Shown: one piece after another, positions 34,461 to 47,850 of the stretch
How the letters are laid out: each line of letters begins with the position of its first letter
How positions within the stretch are numbered: position 1 is the stretch's first letter
DNA from: Anoplopoma fimbria
Lineage: Eukaryota > Chordata > Actinopteri > Perciformes > Anoplopomatidae
Assembly: GCF_027596085.1 (NCBI RefSeq)
Contig: NC_072454.1
Location: 23,744,490 to 23,808,489, forward strand
Direction of reading: 5' to 3'
DNA length: 64,000 bases
Program-made: the position numbers and the translations under genes
Notes under the pieces: generated by a model
The model's input: only the letters and a program-made list of their open reading frames with translations
The model's database searches: none
Told to the model about the DNA's origin: nothing

Positions 34461-37400
34461 AATACGACAATTAGCAGTGAGAAGGCCATTAAAAGCAGTT
34501 AGGGCTAGTGTTTATATGATTTCTGCCACTTTAATTATTCCTGTCTTAAACATTTTATACCATTTAAATGTGATTCTGATTCAAAGCACCTGGTGGATCA
34601 AGATTTACAAAACACAGTAGGTTGGACAGACTGAAGCCTGTAAGAGAGCAAATAGATTCTTGAAAATGGAGCTTGTGGTTGATTGAATAAAATATAAATA
34701 TGTGATTATCATTTTCTAATGCAGGGAAGCTAAATACAGCTTAATAACTGTATTCATCATTATTGAATTACACTTCATATTTCTTGTATGCTTGAATTTC
34801 TTTTTTTATCGCTAATCTTTCTTATCTTTAAATATTTGGGCCTTTTTTTCCTTGTAAATATGTGTATTTTAATTCAATTTGAGGTTGATGCAACTGCAAT
34901 TTATTGATGTATTGCTTGATTGATGACGCAACTGATCCCAATTTTGTTTACATTATATACGCATTTTAAATTACCAGAGGGGTAAAAATAAGGGTAAAAA
35001 GAAAAAAGGGCAGAATGTTAATGCTCTTTTATATAATTGCTATATAATAAGTTGATCCCTCTGTTATAAAGGTTTAAAGGTGGTTCCTCAAGTGGTGAAG
35101 CACTTCTCATTTTCTGTGGTGCAATTACCACCAGAGTCAACTCCAATCCAAGCTTCTTGTCATCAATCATAACGTTCCAAGGGGAACTCCTGTAATATAA
35201 AGCTCCTGTGCCATAAAGCTTAAAGGCAGATGTAGGCAGATGTAGATTTAAAAAGACAACAGAAGAAGAGGGAGGGTTGTGGTTTGATGATTGCTGCTCG
35301 TGCAGTTCTCTCCAGCCCCTCTGATGCACTTTGAAGGTGATAAAGTGTCAATCATTCTCTTTCCTGGAAGTCTCTCGTAGCAAAACACATTGTATGAATC
35401 CAATTTCTGATTTTCAGAAAAGAGTGAAGAAATCTAATAATTACTATTTCTGAAATTCATATTTTACATATTTGGTCCTTGACATGTGTGGAACTAAAAC
35501 ATGATTTTGGTTAGAAATCATTTTGCTTTGTTACACCAAGCTTCTTTTTCTTTTCTCTCTGCGTTGTGTTTTATTGTCATGTGTGGAACCACTGGGTGGC
35601 ACCCTGCCATTATGAAATCCTCTTTCAAACTGACAACAGATGATCATTTCTCTTTGCTGTCATAATAGAGAGACAGAGAGCTGTGAACTTTGTGTCCACA
35701 TAGCACACGACCCCAGAACACTTCTGAGAGTACAGGAGGACTAGGTGGGCTTGTGGTGTAATCAGTGTCCCCAGATTTAGGACACTGGGGACACACCCTT
35801 GGGACTTCCCTGTCCTATGAGATCTTTCAAGATCTTTGTCGGAGATGAAGATGTGGATGAGTGAGCTTCATTTGCTCTTCATGATGGTCCACAACAACAT
35901 AAAGTTGTACTTTAGGACGGTGGTTCCCAACCTTCGGCTTATGCCCCCTTAAAGGGGCCCTGGGGAGTTTCCTTGTAAACAAAGAAAAGTTCTGATAACA
36001 TTAAGTGTTTCTCACCAAAATATAAAATGTGTATCCTTGAGGTCTAACACACGTGTTAAGTACTCGACCTTCTTCCTAAAAAAAAAAAGTATAAATGTTC
36101 AACATTGTGCGTCGTTTTCAGACACGTTTGCTCACTAGCAGTCTTCATTGTTGCTGTCTTTGTAGCCACATTGCATTGCGTACGCAATGTTTGTGCGGAA
36201 GTGCACCTTTAGTCCATACACACCGCTTCTTGCAGTAAAAGATCTCCACTAGGTTAAAGCTGCAATGTAGGATTTTGGCAAAATTAAAGATAGGGTTTGT
36301 ATTTAAGAAGCCCAGCGTCGTCTCTTCAGCTGCGCTCATTGTGCTCCACAGCTGCGAATACTAACATTAGCCATGTTGGTTGTTCATAATGATCATTTTG
36401 GCTTTGGGGGAGGCCTAAAAGGAACATATCATCCTGTGTATTTAGGAGATGTCTGTGTACAAAGGCCACCATCTTATTTGCCTAAACCAAAACTGCAACA
36501 ACAAATAAAGTAACATCTTTACTCTCTAAGACACTAGATTCACCCTGCTTTTCCTGAAGGAGACTGATGGGAAATCCTCTCCACCCTGAGGCGGTGACAA
36601 AACTTAAACATAACATCTGCCCCCATCAACCATTGGAGATTAATTCAATTTGTGTTATGGTCTAACATTTCATAGTGTTTCATTAAACAACGTTATACAT
36701 GCCCATGACTTTACTTTTAAATGTAAGTGTATATACAATTCTGAACTGTTTAAGTTCAGCACCATATTATTATGACTAGTGTTGTATTAAGAAGGGCCCC
36801 TAGCTGGCACTGATACGGGAAATGACTAGGGAATATTCCAGCAGCTTAATCCTTGCATGCTAACTGATCCATTAAAGCCCTAAAATGATCCGATCCAAGG
36901 GGGCTTTTCTAAATTACATAAATCTTATTAGAAGAGTTTAACAACTCAGAAAGTGGAGCGGTCACAATACAGCCGACATATAACTGAAATCTCAAGGGCG
37001 AACGCTGTAAAATTATGTTGTTTTTAAAAATCTGTTCTGTAATCTCACATGAAAAACATTTTTGTTTCATGTTTAAACCAATTGCATTGACTTAGCAAGC
37101 CATGTGGAAAGGTTTTGTTGGGTCTTAAGTGGTCACAGTTCAGTTTGCGGCCTGAGCATTGCTGCAAATTTACGTGCTTTTGTGTGTTTCTGTACGTGAA
37201 CAGTGAAGGTGGTGAAAATTGATTCGAGGTGACGCGTCCGAGAAGCCCAGCAGACATTTGACACATTGACTGACAGCTCCGTTTATGACTGTGAAGGCAC
37301 CGTGATGTGTTTTCTGTCAGACAATTTGTCTCCAGAGAACAGACAGCGCGTGAATCCGCTGAGGTCGAGCGGCTTGTTTCCAAATGAAGAGATGAGGGAA

Positions 37401-40400
37401 AACTCTTTAAAGGAGACTGAACCGTCAAACTAGAAGTGTGAAAAACCAAAGGTGTGTAATGCATCACAATGAGTAAACCTCCCTGAGGAATAGTCATGTA
37501 TATCATTCTTTTTCTGCAACATATTGTTGATTATTTAACCTCATGTGCCATCTAGTGTTCAAAACAACATGGTGCAACACCAACTATGAACAGTACATAC
37601 AGTACTCTCTGAAAGAGAGAAGCTGTATTAATTCCAAATATTTTTAAGTATAAATGCAAATTGGGTGCTTTGAGAAATAAAATATTACAAAATGTTGACG
37701 GTTATTGCTGTGAAGACTGAGATTTAGAAAATACACAACAAAGTGTGATTAATATTTAGATTAAGATCCCAGAGTTTGTGCATTTTCTAATCATTAACAG
37801 TTGACACAATCTCCATTCTCTTTTTTATGTGCTGTGAATCCTTAATTAAACACCCGATCAACATCATCACCTTTTGACAACTAAAGTAGCAGGGAGGTTT
37901 AATCGACCCATAACTAATATTTGGGAGTCATCAATTAAATTCTATCCTAAGTAACTTGTTAAACAGGTGAGACTGCTGTAGTCGTGGTTGTGCTGTATTT
38001 TTTTGTCTGTGCTGTCCTTTGAGACTTTTCTTGACAACAGGGAGCCGCCATGTTTGATTGGGATTGAAGTCAGGTGTCTGCTGGTGCCTTTCTTTGCATA
38101 CAGATAGCCATCGATCAATAGTGACACAGCAAAGGTCACATGGGCGGGAGATAAGTTAGAAACAATGCATCATTAGATAAAGTGATGGGAGCGTTGTGTT
38201 TACTAAGACAAATAAATATTGAAATCATTGATGTTGTAAAATGTACAGTTTATATGCTTTGTGTGTGAACATGCAATAGTTGTTTCATACAACAACAACC
38301 TAAAGTACAATTTACAAGAACAAAACAGCCTCATCCTGATCAAATAAAAAACCCACAGTATAATAATATCAAGGGTATTTGAACCTTTTATTTCCACATA
38401 CATGATCTTATCATTGTTATTGTAGAACCGATTCCTCATATACCAATTTCCTGCCGTGATTGGCCAGATATCTTGTTTCAATCTTTGCAATTTCTGTCTC
38501 TTTTCCTGCGCTTATTACCATGAATGTCTTTCAAGAGAAACTGCCTGAGAATCTGGTATGGTAAGCAATAACTCCATTATAAAGCAAATAAGTAATAAAT
38601 GGTTGTTAGGAGCTGTTTGCCTGGTAAGGTAGTTCATTTTGCAGTAAGCATAAATTGCTAAATTAAGGGCCTACTTATTACAGGTTAGGTTAGCATTGTT
38701 CGCCCTGATACTTTGTTTTGCTGGCGTTCATGTTTCCAAAATCTCTGCAAAAGAGATGGAGAGCTACCATGACAAAAATTATGAGAAAAATACAGGTTTC
38801 ACTTAAAATATACAACAATTTCACACCCTTGTATCCATCTAAATTCCCTGTCAATGCCGTACAAAACGCTGCCGTCTGCACACAGCCAGAAAAGACAGCA
38901 CAGCATGTGGTACATTTCCCCTGAATGCACATTTTTCATCCAGACTTTTTAAAATGCCAACAGGTGGGAGCTGTAAAGTGGGTGAAATTACAGATATTTG
39001 TCTGCACCGGTGAATTGCTGCTGTCACAAAGTGGCCAGCTGCCTCCCCTACAGAAAAAAAAACAATCACAGGGACTCCCTCTGTGCTGGGCCGCTGCCAG
39101 GACGATTAACAGCTGAGAGTCTCTAAAGCAAAAATGGGCTGAGGCAAAGACAGAAAGACCAGCGGGAGTCTTTGAGAAGCATTGATCTGGTGATGAAAAA
39201 AAATGACTGTTTTTCGCAATCCAGTCTACCATCTGCAGTTCATTTACAGATGCATTATTCCAACAGGCCCCCAATATTCTGATGCGTTAAGTGAGTAAAA
39301 TACAAGACTATAGCAGGTGATTAATTCAGTGTTTAACCTCATTAATCCTCAGACACGTAATCAGAGATGCAGCATCTTTAATATGTTTCAGTCAGGAGGT
39401 CTACTTAGGCACCTCTGATGAATTCTTATCCAAGCCGGCCTCCTTTTGAGAAAATGCCTTGAATGTCAATGTAGATGCTTAGTTGCCTGTGAAACAACTG
39501 GGGAGCTCTTCAGAGACGAGTAAAACACATGAGCACCAGCCCCCGATGAGCAGGATTTGTATGTTTTACCAGCCAATGACGACTCAGGACTCAAGACTGT
39601 TTTCATTCGTTTAATTATGGATGCTTATAGCTTATTTAAGATCAAAACAGAACGGTGCAGTCTGCTTCTGGAGGGTTTCATCCTCTCTTCCCTGGTATAA
39701 TGGTCTTCGTGTGTGCTGTTTTAGAAGCGGAGTAGCATGTAATGACATCAAGCATTTTCAAAGTGCTTGGGGATTTGAGAGAGAGAGGCTGCGACCTGAG
39801 GGGCACGATGACCGAAACACGGACAATCAATAATCCAAACCACTTTTCAGAAATGCTTTCCTACAGCCACAACATATCCCTGTCTTTCCACCAGAGATTC
39901 AGCTTCTACGTCAGCTCCCAAAAAGTGAGGTGACAGACCCTCTGGGATGGTGTGCACGAGGTGAGCCAGTGAGATGTATCTACCGCCCCGCCTCCACCGC
40001 TCTCCCTGCTGAGGGTACATCTCTGCTCTGTATCACTGTGACGCATTTAAGAGACGACCACCTGAGCCATTTGGAGCCTGGGCTGCACATTCAAATAGGT
40101 CGTGCACATTTAGGATGGCACTTAGGGTGATTTATACACCTTCATATGAATCAAGAGACAGAGACATGCCAGCGGCAGAATGATCGGCCTGTCAGTTGAG
40201 CTCTAAATCCAGCACAGCAGACAGGAGCTTACCAGGAAATACACAATGACTATTAAGCAAGGAAACTCTGTCTTTCTGTCCGCCTGTGTGTCCTTTGCAT
40301 ATCTAAAGAACCATTCCCTCAATTTACTTCACACTTGGCGAGTGTATTGCAGGGGACCCAAGGGAGTTTTTTGTGGAATTATACAGGTGACATGTTGAAT

Positions 40401-41340
40401 ATTAATCAAGGTAAAATAAACAAACGAACAGCGCTCGGCGTAGCATCAGCAGTAATAGAAGAGGTACTGAAACCTTTAACTATTAATAGTAAACTATAAA
40501 TACAGCATTCAAATTTTTACTTTAAGTGAAGAGTGAAAGGGGTATTATCAGCACAATGAACTGAAATTAATTTAACTCTGTTTAATATGGAGATTTCAAT
40601 TCTATATGATGCTGAATAGTTTTATGAACAATAATGCATCATATTCTAATTATTATATTTTGTGAGTCAAATCTGAATTGACAACGTAACCAGTAACATT
40701 TCTCGCTCAGCTTAATATATTATATCACATTTTTAGGTGCTACAGGGGCCTATTGTAAATTATTTTGGGGTTATCACCAGTGTTTCGGACCGTAAGTAGC
40801 TGCAAGGTAAAGTAAATGGTCTGTTACAAAGTGTTCCCCTACATGACTGCCTTAAAAGCCCCCAACTCTTAAGGTCCATCACTTATCCACACTTGACCTC
40901 CAAAGCAATTACCTGTCCAGTGCTTGTCCAATAATGTGTTACACAAAAATGACATAATTCAAAACTTCATAAAAGTTCAGATTGCTGAATCACAATGTCA
41001 TTCTAAATCCCTTTCTGGTTTGAAATCGGCTGCGACTGGCTCAAGCCTCACTTAAATGTGAGGCGACCGAATGCCTCGGCGGATTTGAAAGCGGGAGAGG
41101 AAGAGGGACCTCAGATGTGACAGAAATAAGAGGAGGTCTGGTGGCTGCATCTGTCCCTGCTTTTAATCACAGTTTCTTTCTGAACATTGTTACTTTAAAG
41201 GCTGTGCTGGAGATTGCAATCATTTTTTTTCAAAGCATGAAGGGCAAAAGATGAGGCTGAAAAGTAGGACACATACAAATTAAACTTGTGGCTCCCATGG
41301 TGACCACCACTCTAACTCTTCCCTCTGCTTTTTCTTTGTA
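34461..41340. other. Long intergenic stretch, mostly unrecognised
   Basis: No exon, RNA gene or complete transposon was identified. 35920-35960 begins 'ggtggttcccaacc', a phrase resembling hAT-type transposon ends, but no partner end was found. 36790-36920 and 38930-39260 are non-repetitive and might be regulatory. The 153-codon minus frame at 37045-37506 has no recognisable domain. Confidence 0.35.
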
Positions 41341-41373
41341 CATTTCTTAACAACAACAAATTTGTATAGTATA

Positions 41374-41796
41374 GTATAGTATGTGTATTTATTGTCTGTG
41401 TAGTTGTATAGTATGTGTATTTATTGTCTGTGTAGTTGTATAGTATGTGTATTTATTGTCTGTGTAGTTGTATAGTATGTGTATTTATTGTCTGTGTAGT
41501 TGTATAGTATGTGTATTTATTGTCTGTGTAGTTGTATAGTATGTGTATTTATTGTCTGTGTAGTTGTATAGTATGTGTATTTATTGTCTGTGTAGTTGTA
41601 TAGTATGTGTATTTATTGTCTGTGTAGTTGTATAGTATGTGTATTTATTGTCTGTGTCTGTTGTATAGTATGTGTATTTATTGTCTGTGTAGTTGTATAG
41701 TATGTGTATTTATTGTCTGTGTAGTTGTATAGTATGTGTATTTATTGTCTGTGTAGTTGTATAGTATGTGTATTTATTGTCTGTGTCTGTGTAGTT
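41374..41796. repeat. 32-bp minisatellite, 13 copies
   Basis: The core 'gtgtatttattgtctgtg' recurs every 32 bases from 41383 to about 41786. Copies are nearly identical; the ninth carries 'gtctgttg' in place of 'gtagttg', with one extra base. The near identity points to recent expansion. It abuts a retroelement-like 3' end at 41797-41851. Confidence 0.95.
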
Positions 41797-41851
41797 GAGC
41801 TGCTGCAACACTCGAATTTCCCCCATGGGGATCAATAAAGGAATATAATAA
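41797..41851 (+). mobile_element. Non-LTR retrotransposon 3'-end remnant
   Basis: 'gctgctgcaacactcgaatt', then 'tcccccatggggatcaataa' and 'aggaatataataaaa', is the characteristic 3' end of a widespread teleost non-LTR element: a C4/G4 hairpin, then CAATAAAG. A related end lies on the minus strand at 62283-62330. The exact clade (Rex/RTE-type) is not verified. Confidence 0.6.
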
Positions 41852-44520
41852 AAAAGATACCCATATGCCACCCAGCAGCTGAAAGGATTTGTATGTTATA
41901 ATCACTTGAGTGAATACATTTTTGTCAAGGATTCTTAGACGAGGACAACCTGTCATAACTTTTAGAGCTCCGATGTGAAATATAATATTTCTTATGCCAG
42001 TGGAAATGTGAAAATTACTTGAATGACGTAAACACTGCTTTGTCTTTTCTCTGTCATTAAGTGTAATTTCTCAACTGCCACTTTCACTCCCCCACACATC
42101 CTACGCAGAAATTGATATGCATTATTCCAAAGCATTATGACAGCAGTTTTTGTTGCCAAACTGATGCGAAACCACCATATCACTAATGCAAAAGGATGGA
42201 AAATGCAAAGGATGTTAACTCTTTCAGTCCCATACCAAGAATTGTGTCATGTTTTTATCTTCTTCCATTTATTTGCCCACAACAGTACTTGTGGGCTTCG
42301 ATTCGATTCGAATCTATCAACATCCACTTCTTATATACAGCCTATGGTGGAAACTAAAGTACTTAGAGCTGTCCATTTGGGATTTGATAACCCAAGATGC
42401 ATGTCAATACCAGGTCTGGACTTTCTCTATAGGTGCGTACAAAGTGGAGTGAGAACAACGATGATGCTTTTGATAGATTGACTGATAGCGAGATACGCCA
42501 ATGGATTTGAGTGCTCCGGAGAAAAACACGTAATAAATTCACAATGACAATGAGTATGTCTGGCTAATCAAAAGATACTCTTTAGAAATTCCATTAGAAA
42601 GAGGCCTTCGGTTAAAACAACGTCCTTCTATAGAGGCATGAAAAATACTTTTGATGGATTGCTTCCAAAGCTTGTTCACGGCTCGGAAGAAAAATGTTAC
42701 ACCCGAAACAAAGAGCGCTAAAATTAGGGTCAAGTTAAATTGCTTGCTTTTGTTCTGTGTCAACACTGTGGGCAATCATTCGATGGTATTCATGCTGAAA
42801 ATGTATTCTCGAGAATCAGAGGCTTTCGTTAATCAATGCCAAAAAGGAATAATAAATAGCGAAGTGCTGTCATTTTAAAGTACTGGAGAAGGAATGTGAT
42901 CATAACATTTACTGCCTGCATATTCTATGTATGCTTACCACTCCGTCCTTAACCCTATATGTACTGTATGTTACATATTTCTGCTGGTTAAAAAGATGAA
43001 TAGGCGAGCAGGAAAGTGGGTAAAGGTGCTTAAAACAAGAGAGAAAATGTCCCGGTCTACTTCATAGACTGAAACAAGCCCTTTAACAGCCTGTCAGCAG
43101 CCTGCAAAGGGGAACTGCAGAGAAGATGATAAGACCATTTAATCAGAGCTGTGCTGATTCCTCTCTGCAGGGGATTTAGCAGAACAGAGGTTAATCCAGG
43201 AGTAATGGGTTCAATGACAGGGATCAATGGTTCACACAGAGTTGTGGGACAGTAAGTGGGAGCCGTTCTTCAGCCGTTCACCTGAAGAAAAAGTTTGAGA
43301 CACTCAAAAAATGTTAAAGGGACAAAGACTTTAAAACTGGACACAACATGTAAGATATTTTACTATTGCTTGATCCTAAAATGTGTACTTGGAGGCTTTA
43401 TCCTATCAACCGAGTCTTACCAAAGGACAAACAGTTTCTTCTAAATATATGTTAACTCCAAGCAAAGCATTTGCCATATCATGGAAGAATACTCAGAGGC
43501 CACAGGTGGGCCCCTTGCTTAGGGAAATGAGTAATTGCTGTGTTCTAGAGAAGATAACTTGTTTTCTGAAAAGAAAAAGTTAAACCATTGACAGGGTTTT
43601 GGGCCCTTTCACCCAAATGTTAGGGGATGTAAATGTGTCAGATTTGCTACAAAGTGATGAGAATGGTAATCCATGAGAGGACTGGTTAAATGTTATGGTT
43701 CTACACTAAATAAATGATTCAATCAATCAGAGCCATTTTGCGTGTGGCCCCATATGTACGGCCACTTTAAAGTACCTTTTAAACTGATGTGACTGTGTGC
43801 ACTTTCTAGAACAATGTTGCTCCTCTAAATTTTTTTAATTTTTAATTTAAACTTTTTTTAGCTTTTATTTTTTATATTCCGTCTTGTCTTGGCTTTGTTA
43901 TATACTTTTGATGTAAGATTGTGTAAGGTATGTTTTGTCTTATAACTGCTGTTTTAAAGAGAATAAACATACTATTTTTAAAAAAAAACACTTGCTCTCA
44001 GGCAGCAAAGTCTTGTTGTTGTGACCCTTCAGAATTCATATTCAAACATTCATCTTGGTAAATTCATCTTGCCTGCGGCTCTGGTGCTTCGAGCAAGTCC
44101 TCACTGATGTTGCAGCAGCAGGTGGCAAACAGCCACTCCCCTATAACAATGATGTGACAATATTCACCTGACTGTGACATGTTTTATTGCTGATTTCCCC
44201 TTCTGTTGTTATTTTCACATTTTCACCAAAAAAATGATTGATGATGATGATGAAGCATTTCATAACTTGAGATTAATAACTTTACAGTGGCCTACACAGG
44301 CTGCCTGCAAGTTTATTGCTGGATTTGTAAATTCCTCTATCATTGTATTTGCAGCATGTCTGCTATACAGGAAAAAGTCAGTTGATAAATAATAATTCCT
44401 GCTAAATTCCCTTTTAAAGAAAAAAACTTGCAAAACTGCATATTTCAGCTTCACAAAGTGAATGTATATCAGTGTGACAAATACTGAGGGCATTACAGCT
44501 GTGTCAGCATGAAAAACTAA
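41852..44520. other. Intergenic; possible conserved noncoding stretch 42590-42870
   Basis: 42590-42870 is non-repetitive with phrases such as 'ttcgttaatcaatgcc' and a mixed composition seen in conserved noncoding elements. Around 43950-43990 a sequence ending 'gagaataaacatact' plus an A run resembles a poly(A)-ended insertion, source unknown. No exon was recognised. Confidence 0.25.
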
Positions 44521-44830
44521 AAACTTCCCTCCTGTGCAGAGGGCGCTTGAACTTGTCCCAGTGCAAGGAGTCCTTTCCGCCTGTGACCGTTCATGTAGTC
44601 ACCATTCTCCTGGGCCAAAGGGCGGTTGGATAAATCATTCAGCCATTGCGGCAGAATTAGATATGCATTGTAGGAGCGGCCATGCTCATCCAATAATAAA
44701 ATCTGGTGCATACAGAGTTTATACATCAGCAGGTCCTTCGTCCCAAAGCAGGCTGAGGTCGCTCCAATCATTTTGTTACAGTCAGAGTAAATCTGTGGAG
44801 GTAACATGGATCATAAATCTCACACTATAT
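44521..44830. promoter_or_regulatory. Candidate conserved noncoding element
   Basis: Non-repetitive, moderate-GC stretch with 'ggataaatcattcagccatt' and 'aattagatatgcattgtagg' (POU- and homeodomain-like cores). Open frames on both strands across this segment show no domain, consistent with constrained noncoding DNA or chance. Conservation was not tested. Confidence 0.2.
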
Positions 44831-45529
44831 GTTTTTGATGAATATCATGCTGCCCTGCTAAGCACATCGGTATACTGACATTGGGTTGATGGGTTTATGG
44901 AAGAATGACCTGCCTATGACAAAGTGATGGAGGAGTGGAACCAGTATGTGTGTTGTTTGTCTTTAAAGCTACACTAATCAATACTTTAATAATAAGAGTG
45001 GAGCACATGTCCATCTGAACTTTCCCTGAAGCATTTTAGAGTCTTTTTGATTGTTTTGATGTTTTCACTTCTCAGTTCTCATCAACATCTCCAGTGAAAA
45101 AGCTCTATAAATGCTATGTACTCTTTTTGGCCCTCCTTTGGCTAGAGCCCTATTAACTTATTGCAGATATATCTGTACTGCCCCATATGCTCTTCCTTAC
45201 ACATAGGTTTTCTACTCTTGTTCAGTTTTAAGTCACTGCATCTCCACTGGTTAAATTTCAGCCTGAATTTAAGTTCTTTCGGCCCTAACTATAACTTGTT
45301 GAAGTTCCGCCCTCAGTGAAACACAGAAGAGGAAAAGAGAGAAACTAGCCGCTCAGTAATGACCGAAATAAAAAAAGTGCACATAAATTAGGTAAATCAA
45401 ATATTTTGTTTAATTCTTTAAGACAATGGTAGGGGAAAAACTAAAGTTTATTGTTAAACTAAAATATCCTGCCTCTATTTAATATGTATGTCACAAGTGT
45501 TGCATTACCACATTAAGCATGTGCGTGTG
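44831..45529. other. Intergenic, nothing recognised
   Basis: No ORF, repeat or RNA recognised. Confidence 0.4.
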
Positions 45530-45830
45530 ATAGCAGATAAACTCTAGCCCCTGAAGTAAACGGCTAGCTGGTGAACAAAGTGGAGCATTTAGCTTCTGAT
45601 ATTTCTGTCAGAACTTGATGGAGACCAAAACAGGGCTAAAAGGAGGAGGAATATTTGCTAATGTTAGCTATCTCAGCCACCCAAGTGGCAAGAAAATCCG
45701 TGACTGCCTGTGTCATTTCTGTTGAAAGACATTAAAATGTGAAAACACAGCCTGTCATGAAATCTTACACTTGCATTGTAGCCAGTTAGCAACACAAAGG
45801 CTAGCAGGAAAACTCCAGATCAGGATAAAA
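45530..45830 (+). repeat. Dispersed teleost repeat fragment
   Basis: The ordered phrases 'cccctgaagtaaacggctag', 'ctggtgaacaaagtggagca', 'gatggagaccaaaacagggc' and 'taaaaggaggaggaatattt' match a common teleost interspersed repeat that I recognise. No second copy was seen in this window, so support is from memory only. Confidence 0.4.
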
Positions 45831-46269
45831 TGGGATGACATTGTTTGTCATTTCGATTTTGAAATGTAACCGGAGCAGTCACATTAGGACATCCATGTAT
45901 GATGAAACAGTAGCATGAATACAATTTATGTAACACCTTCTTTGGAGCCAAATAACTTCAAATGGCCCACTATAAATGAATTCAATTGAATGAAGCAGTA
46001 AAAACTGCACGTGGATGGCCAGACAGATCTGCCGCAGAGCTGCACTTACATAATCAGGGTAAGCAGAGCTGTGCCCTGTTGGTTCACAACTTCCCAAGTT
46101 GCTGGTCTGTATTGATCTGCTGGGGCCCTGCGGTGCAAACACATGCTGGCATCCTCAGCATCATCTCCCTCTGTTTACCGTCCACCTCCTGCCTTCATCA
46201 TCTCTGTCTCTCTCTCTCATGTCCATAAACTCAGACGATGACAGCATTGTGTTTTTTTTTTTATTCCAG

Positions 46270-46442
46270 TGATGTTGATGTTACCTGTCATTTTATTGAC
46301 GACTCAGGTACATGGTCTCAAAACTGTGGTTTAGAAGGCAAAAACAACTTTCCCTTAACTCAGCAGGGCTTTGACTTCTTGTCTGTGCAGAAAGACTGGG
46401 AACCAATGGACAAAGACACCATAAATAATGCACTTCAGGCAG
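46270..46442 (+). other. Possible orphan coding exon (unassigned)
   Basis: The strong acceptor 'tttttttttttattccag' ends at 46269. It is followed by a 173-nt open segment translating DVDVTCHFIDDSGTWSQNC and onward to about 57 residues, then a donor CAG|GTACTG at 46443 just before a (GT)n tract. The peptide is mixed-composition and unlike the local low-complexity ORFs, but I cannot place it in a family and no partner exons were found. It may be a lone pseudo-exon or chance. Confidence 0.15.
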
Positions 46443-46447
46443 GTACT

Positions 46448-46494
46448 GTATGTGTGTGTGTGTCTGTGTGCGTGCGTGTGTGTGTGTGTGTGTG
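46448..46494. repeat. (GT)n microsatellite
   Basis: TG dinucleotide run interrupted by 'tctg' and 'gcgtgcg'. Confidence 0.9.
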
Positions 46495-47514
46495 GGCTCA
46501 TTAGAAGTGAGATGCAGGTATTTGCAGCGGCAATCTCCCTCTAGTTAGTCTCAGCCGCACCTTCCTGTGCTTGTGCTGATTACCACCTCCACTTGGGTGT
46601 GATGAAGGTGGAGGATCATGGAAGGAGAAAGGAGGGAAAGAAATGAAAAGCCAAATGAGACGGAGAGCTGGACTAAACTCAAAAGACTGAAAAAATAGGG
46701 AAGTAATGAAAAAAGGGAATAGCATATGAGGCTGATCTAGCTCCTGCTTTGCTGGAGGCTGTCTCAGCATCAATGCTGTAAAGTTTTAACATTGTTTCTA
46801 CCAGAAGGGCATCTGGGCGCTTAGCAGGAGGCCGATGGGCTACATAACAGATATGTGTTTACATGCACGGATAACGTTTGTTGCTCTCACTGTGCTCTCC
46901 CCCCCTCCCTCTTCCTGCTGTTTCTTCCTCACTGACCTTGAGATACTGCACTCCCCCCTACACACATCCAACCCCATTCTATCCACCACTTTCACACACT
47001 TACACAAATGCACATGTCTCCTTTTAACCGATAGGCAATCTACTGAGACGGCTGCTGGACACACACTGAAGAGCGACATTAGCAATTAATCTGTCACCTT
47101 TTCTCTCAGTTTAACCATTTTTTAATTTTAACACAGAGCGTGTTTGTGTCTAAGTTTGACTTAAATCTTTGCCACAAGGATGCATAAGTCAACAAAACGT
47201 GTGCGTGCAAGTTCCTTATTGGTATTCAATGTCCCCGGAGATTTACTATCATCAACTCTCAAGGCTGTAATCTCATATTGCACTGTAGTTGCTCCTACTT
47301 ATAGATGCCACATGCATTGTAGGGCTTTAATGTAGCAGCAGTCGTAGCAGCACTATGGTTCTACTCAGATTACAATAGCCAGTAAATGTTTTGCAGCCAG
47401 GCATCAGGATGATGAATGGGGTGCAATCAATAGTCAGTCTGCAGAGAAAAAAAACCCTAGGGAGAGGAAGCAAGCAGGCTAAAGTAAAAAAATTGTCTCT
47501 TATTGATTACACAT
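46495..47514. other. Intergenic, nothing recognised
   Basis: Short frames without domains. Pyrimidine-rich around 46890-46990. Confidence 0.4.
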
Positions 47515-47850
47515 AAACAAAGGTAAGATAAGTGTATATGTTTTAGATAGATGTTTTTAAATTCCCTCCACAGGAAACTAGTTAGTTTAGCTTACAGACT
47601 TAGAACGGGGAAACAGCTAGCCTAGCTCTGTCCAACTTGTTACATTTATGCTTCACTTTTTGTACAGAAAAAACAAACAAGATGTAACATGTTAAGTTAG
47701 CTTTAGAGTTATATTTCCTTACCTTCCCACATAACCAGAATAGTTGTTTCTTCCATTTCTTTCAGCTAAGCTAGCTGATTTTAGTTTCATATACGCAAGA
47801 GTGGTATCACGTGCTTCACAATGCTGTCTACAGACAAGAAAGTGTGATAT
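47515..47850 (+). repeat. Dispersed repeat fragment (family of 57515-57960)
   Basis: 'ggggaaacagctagcctagc' followed by 'tctgtccaac' (about 47607-47637), then 'aacaaacaagatgtaacatg', parallels the 57650-57730 text ('aaacagctagcctggcac', 'tgtccaaag', 'cttgtttgtttaatctg'). The end near 47800 has 'gcaagagtggtatcac', the family's other conserved phrase, here reversed. Confidence 0.5.

Noticed and set aside
35920..35960. hAT-like phrase 'ggtggttcccaacc'
   Set aside because: No partner terminal repeat or target duplication found; too short to call an element.
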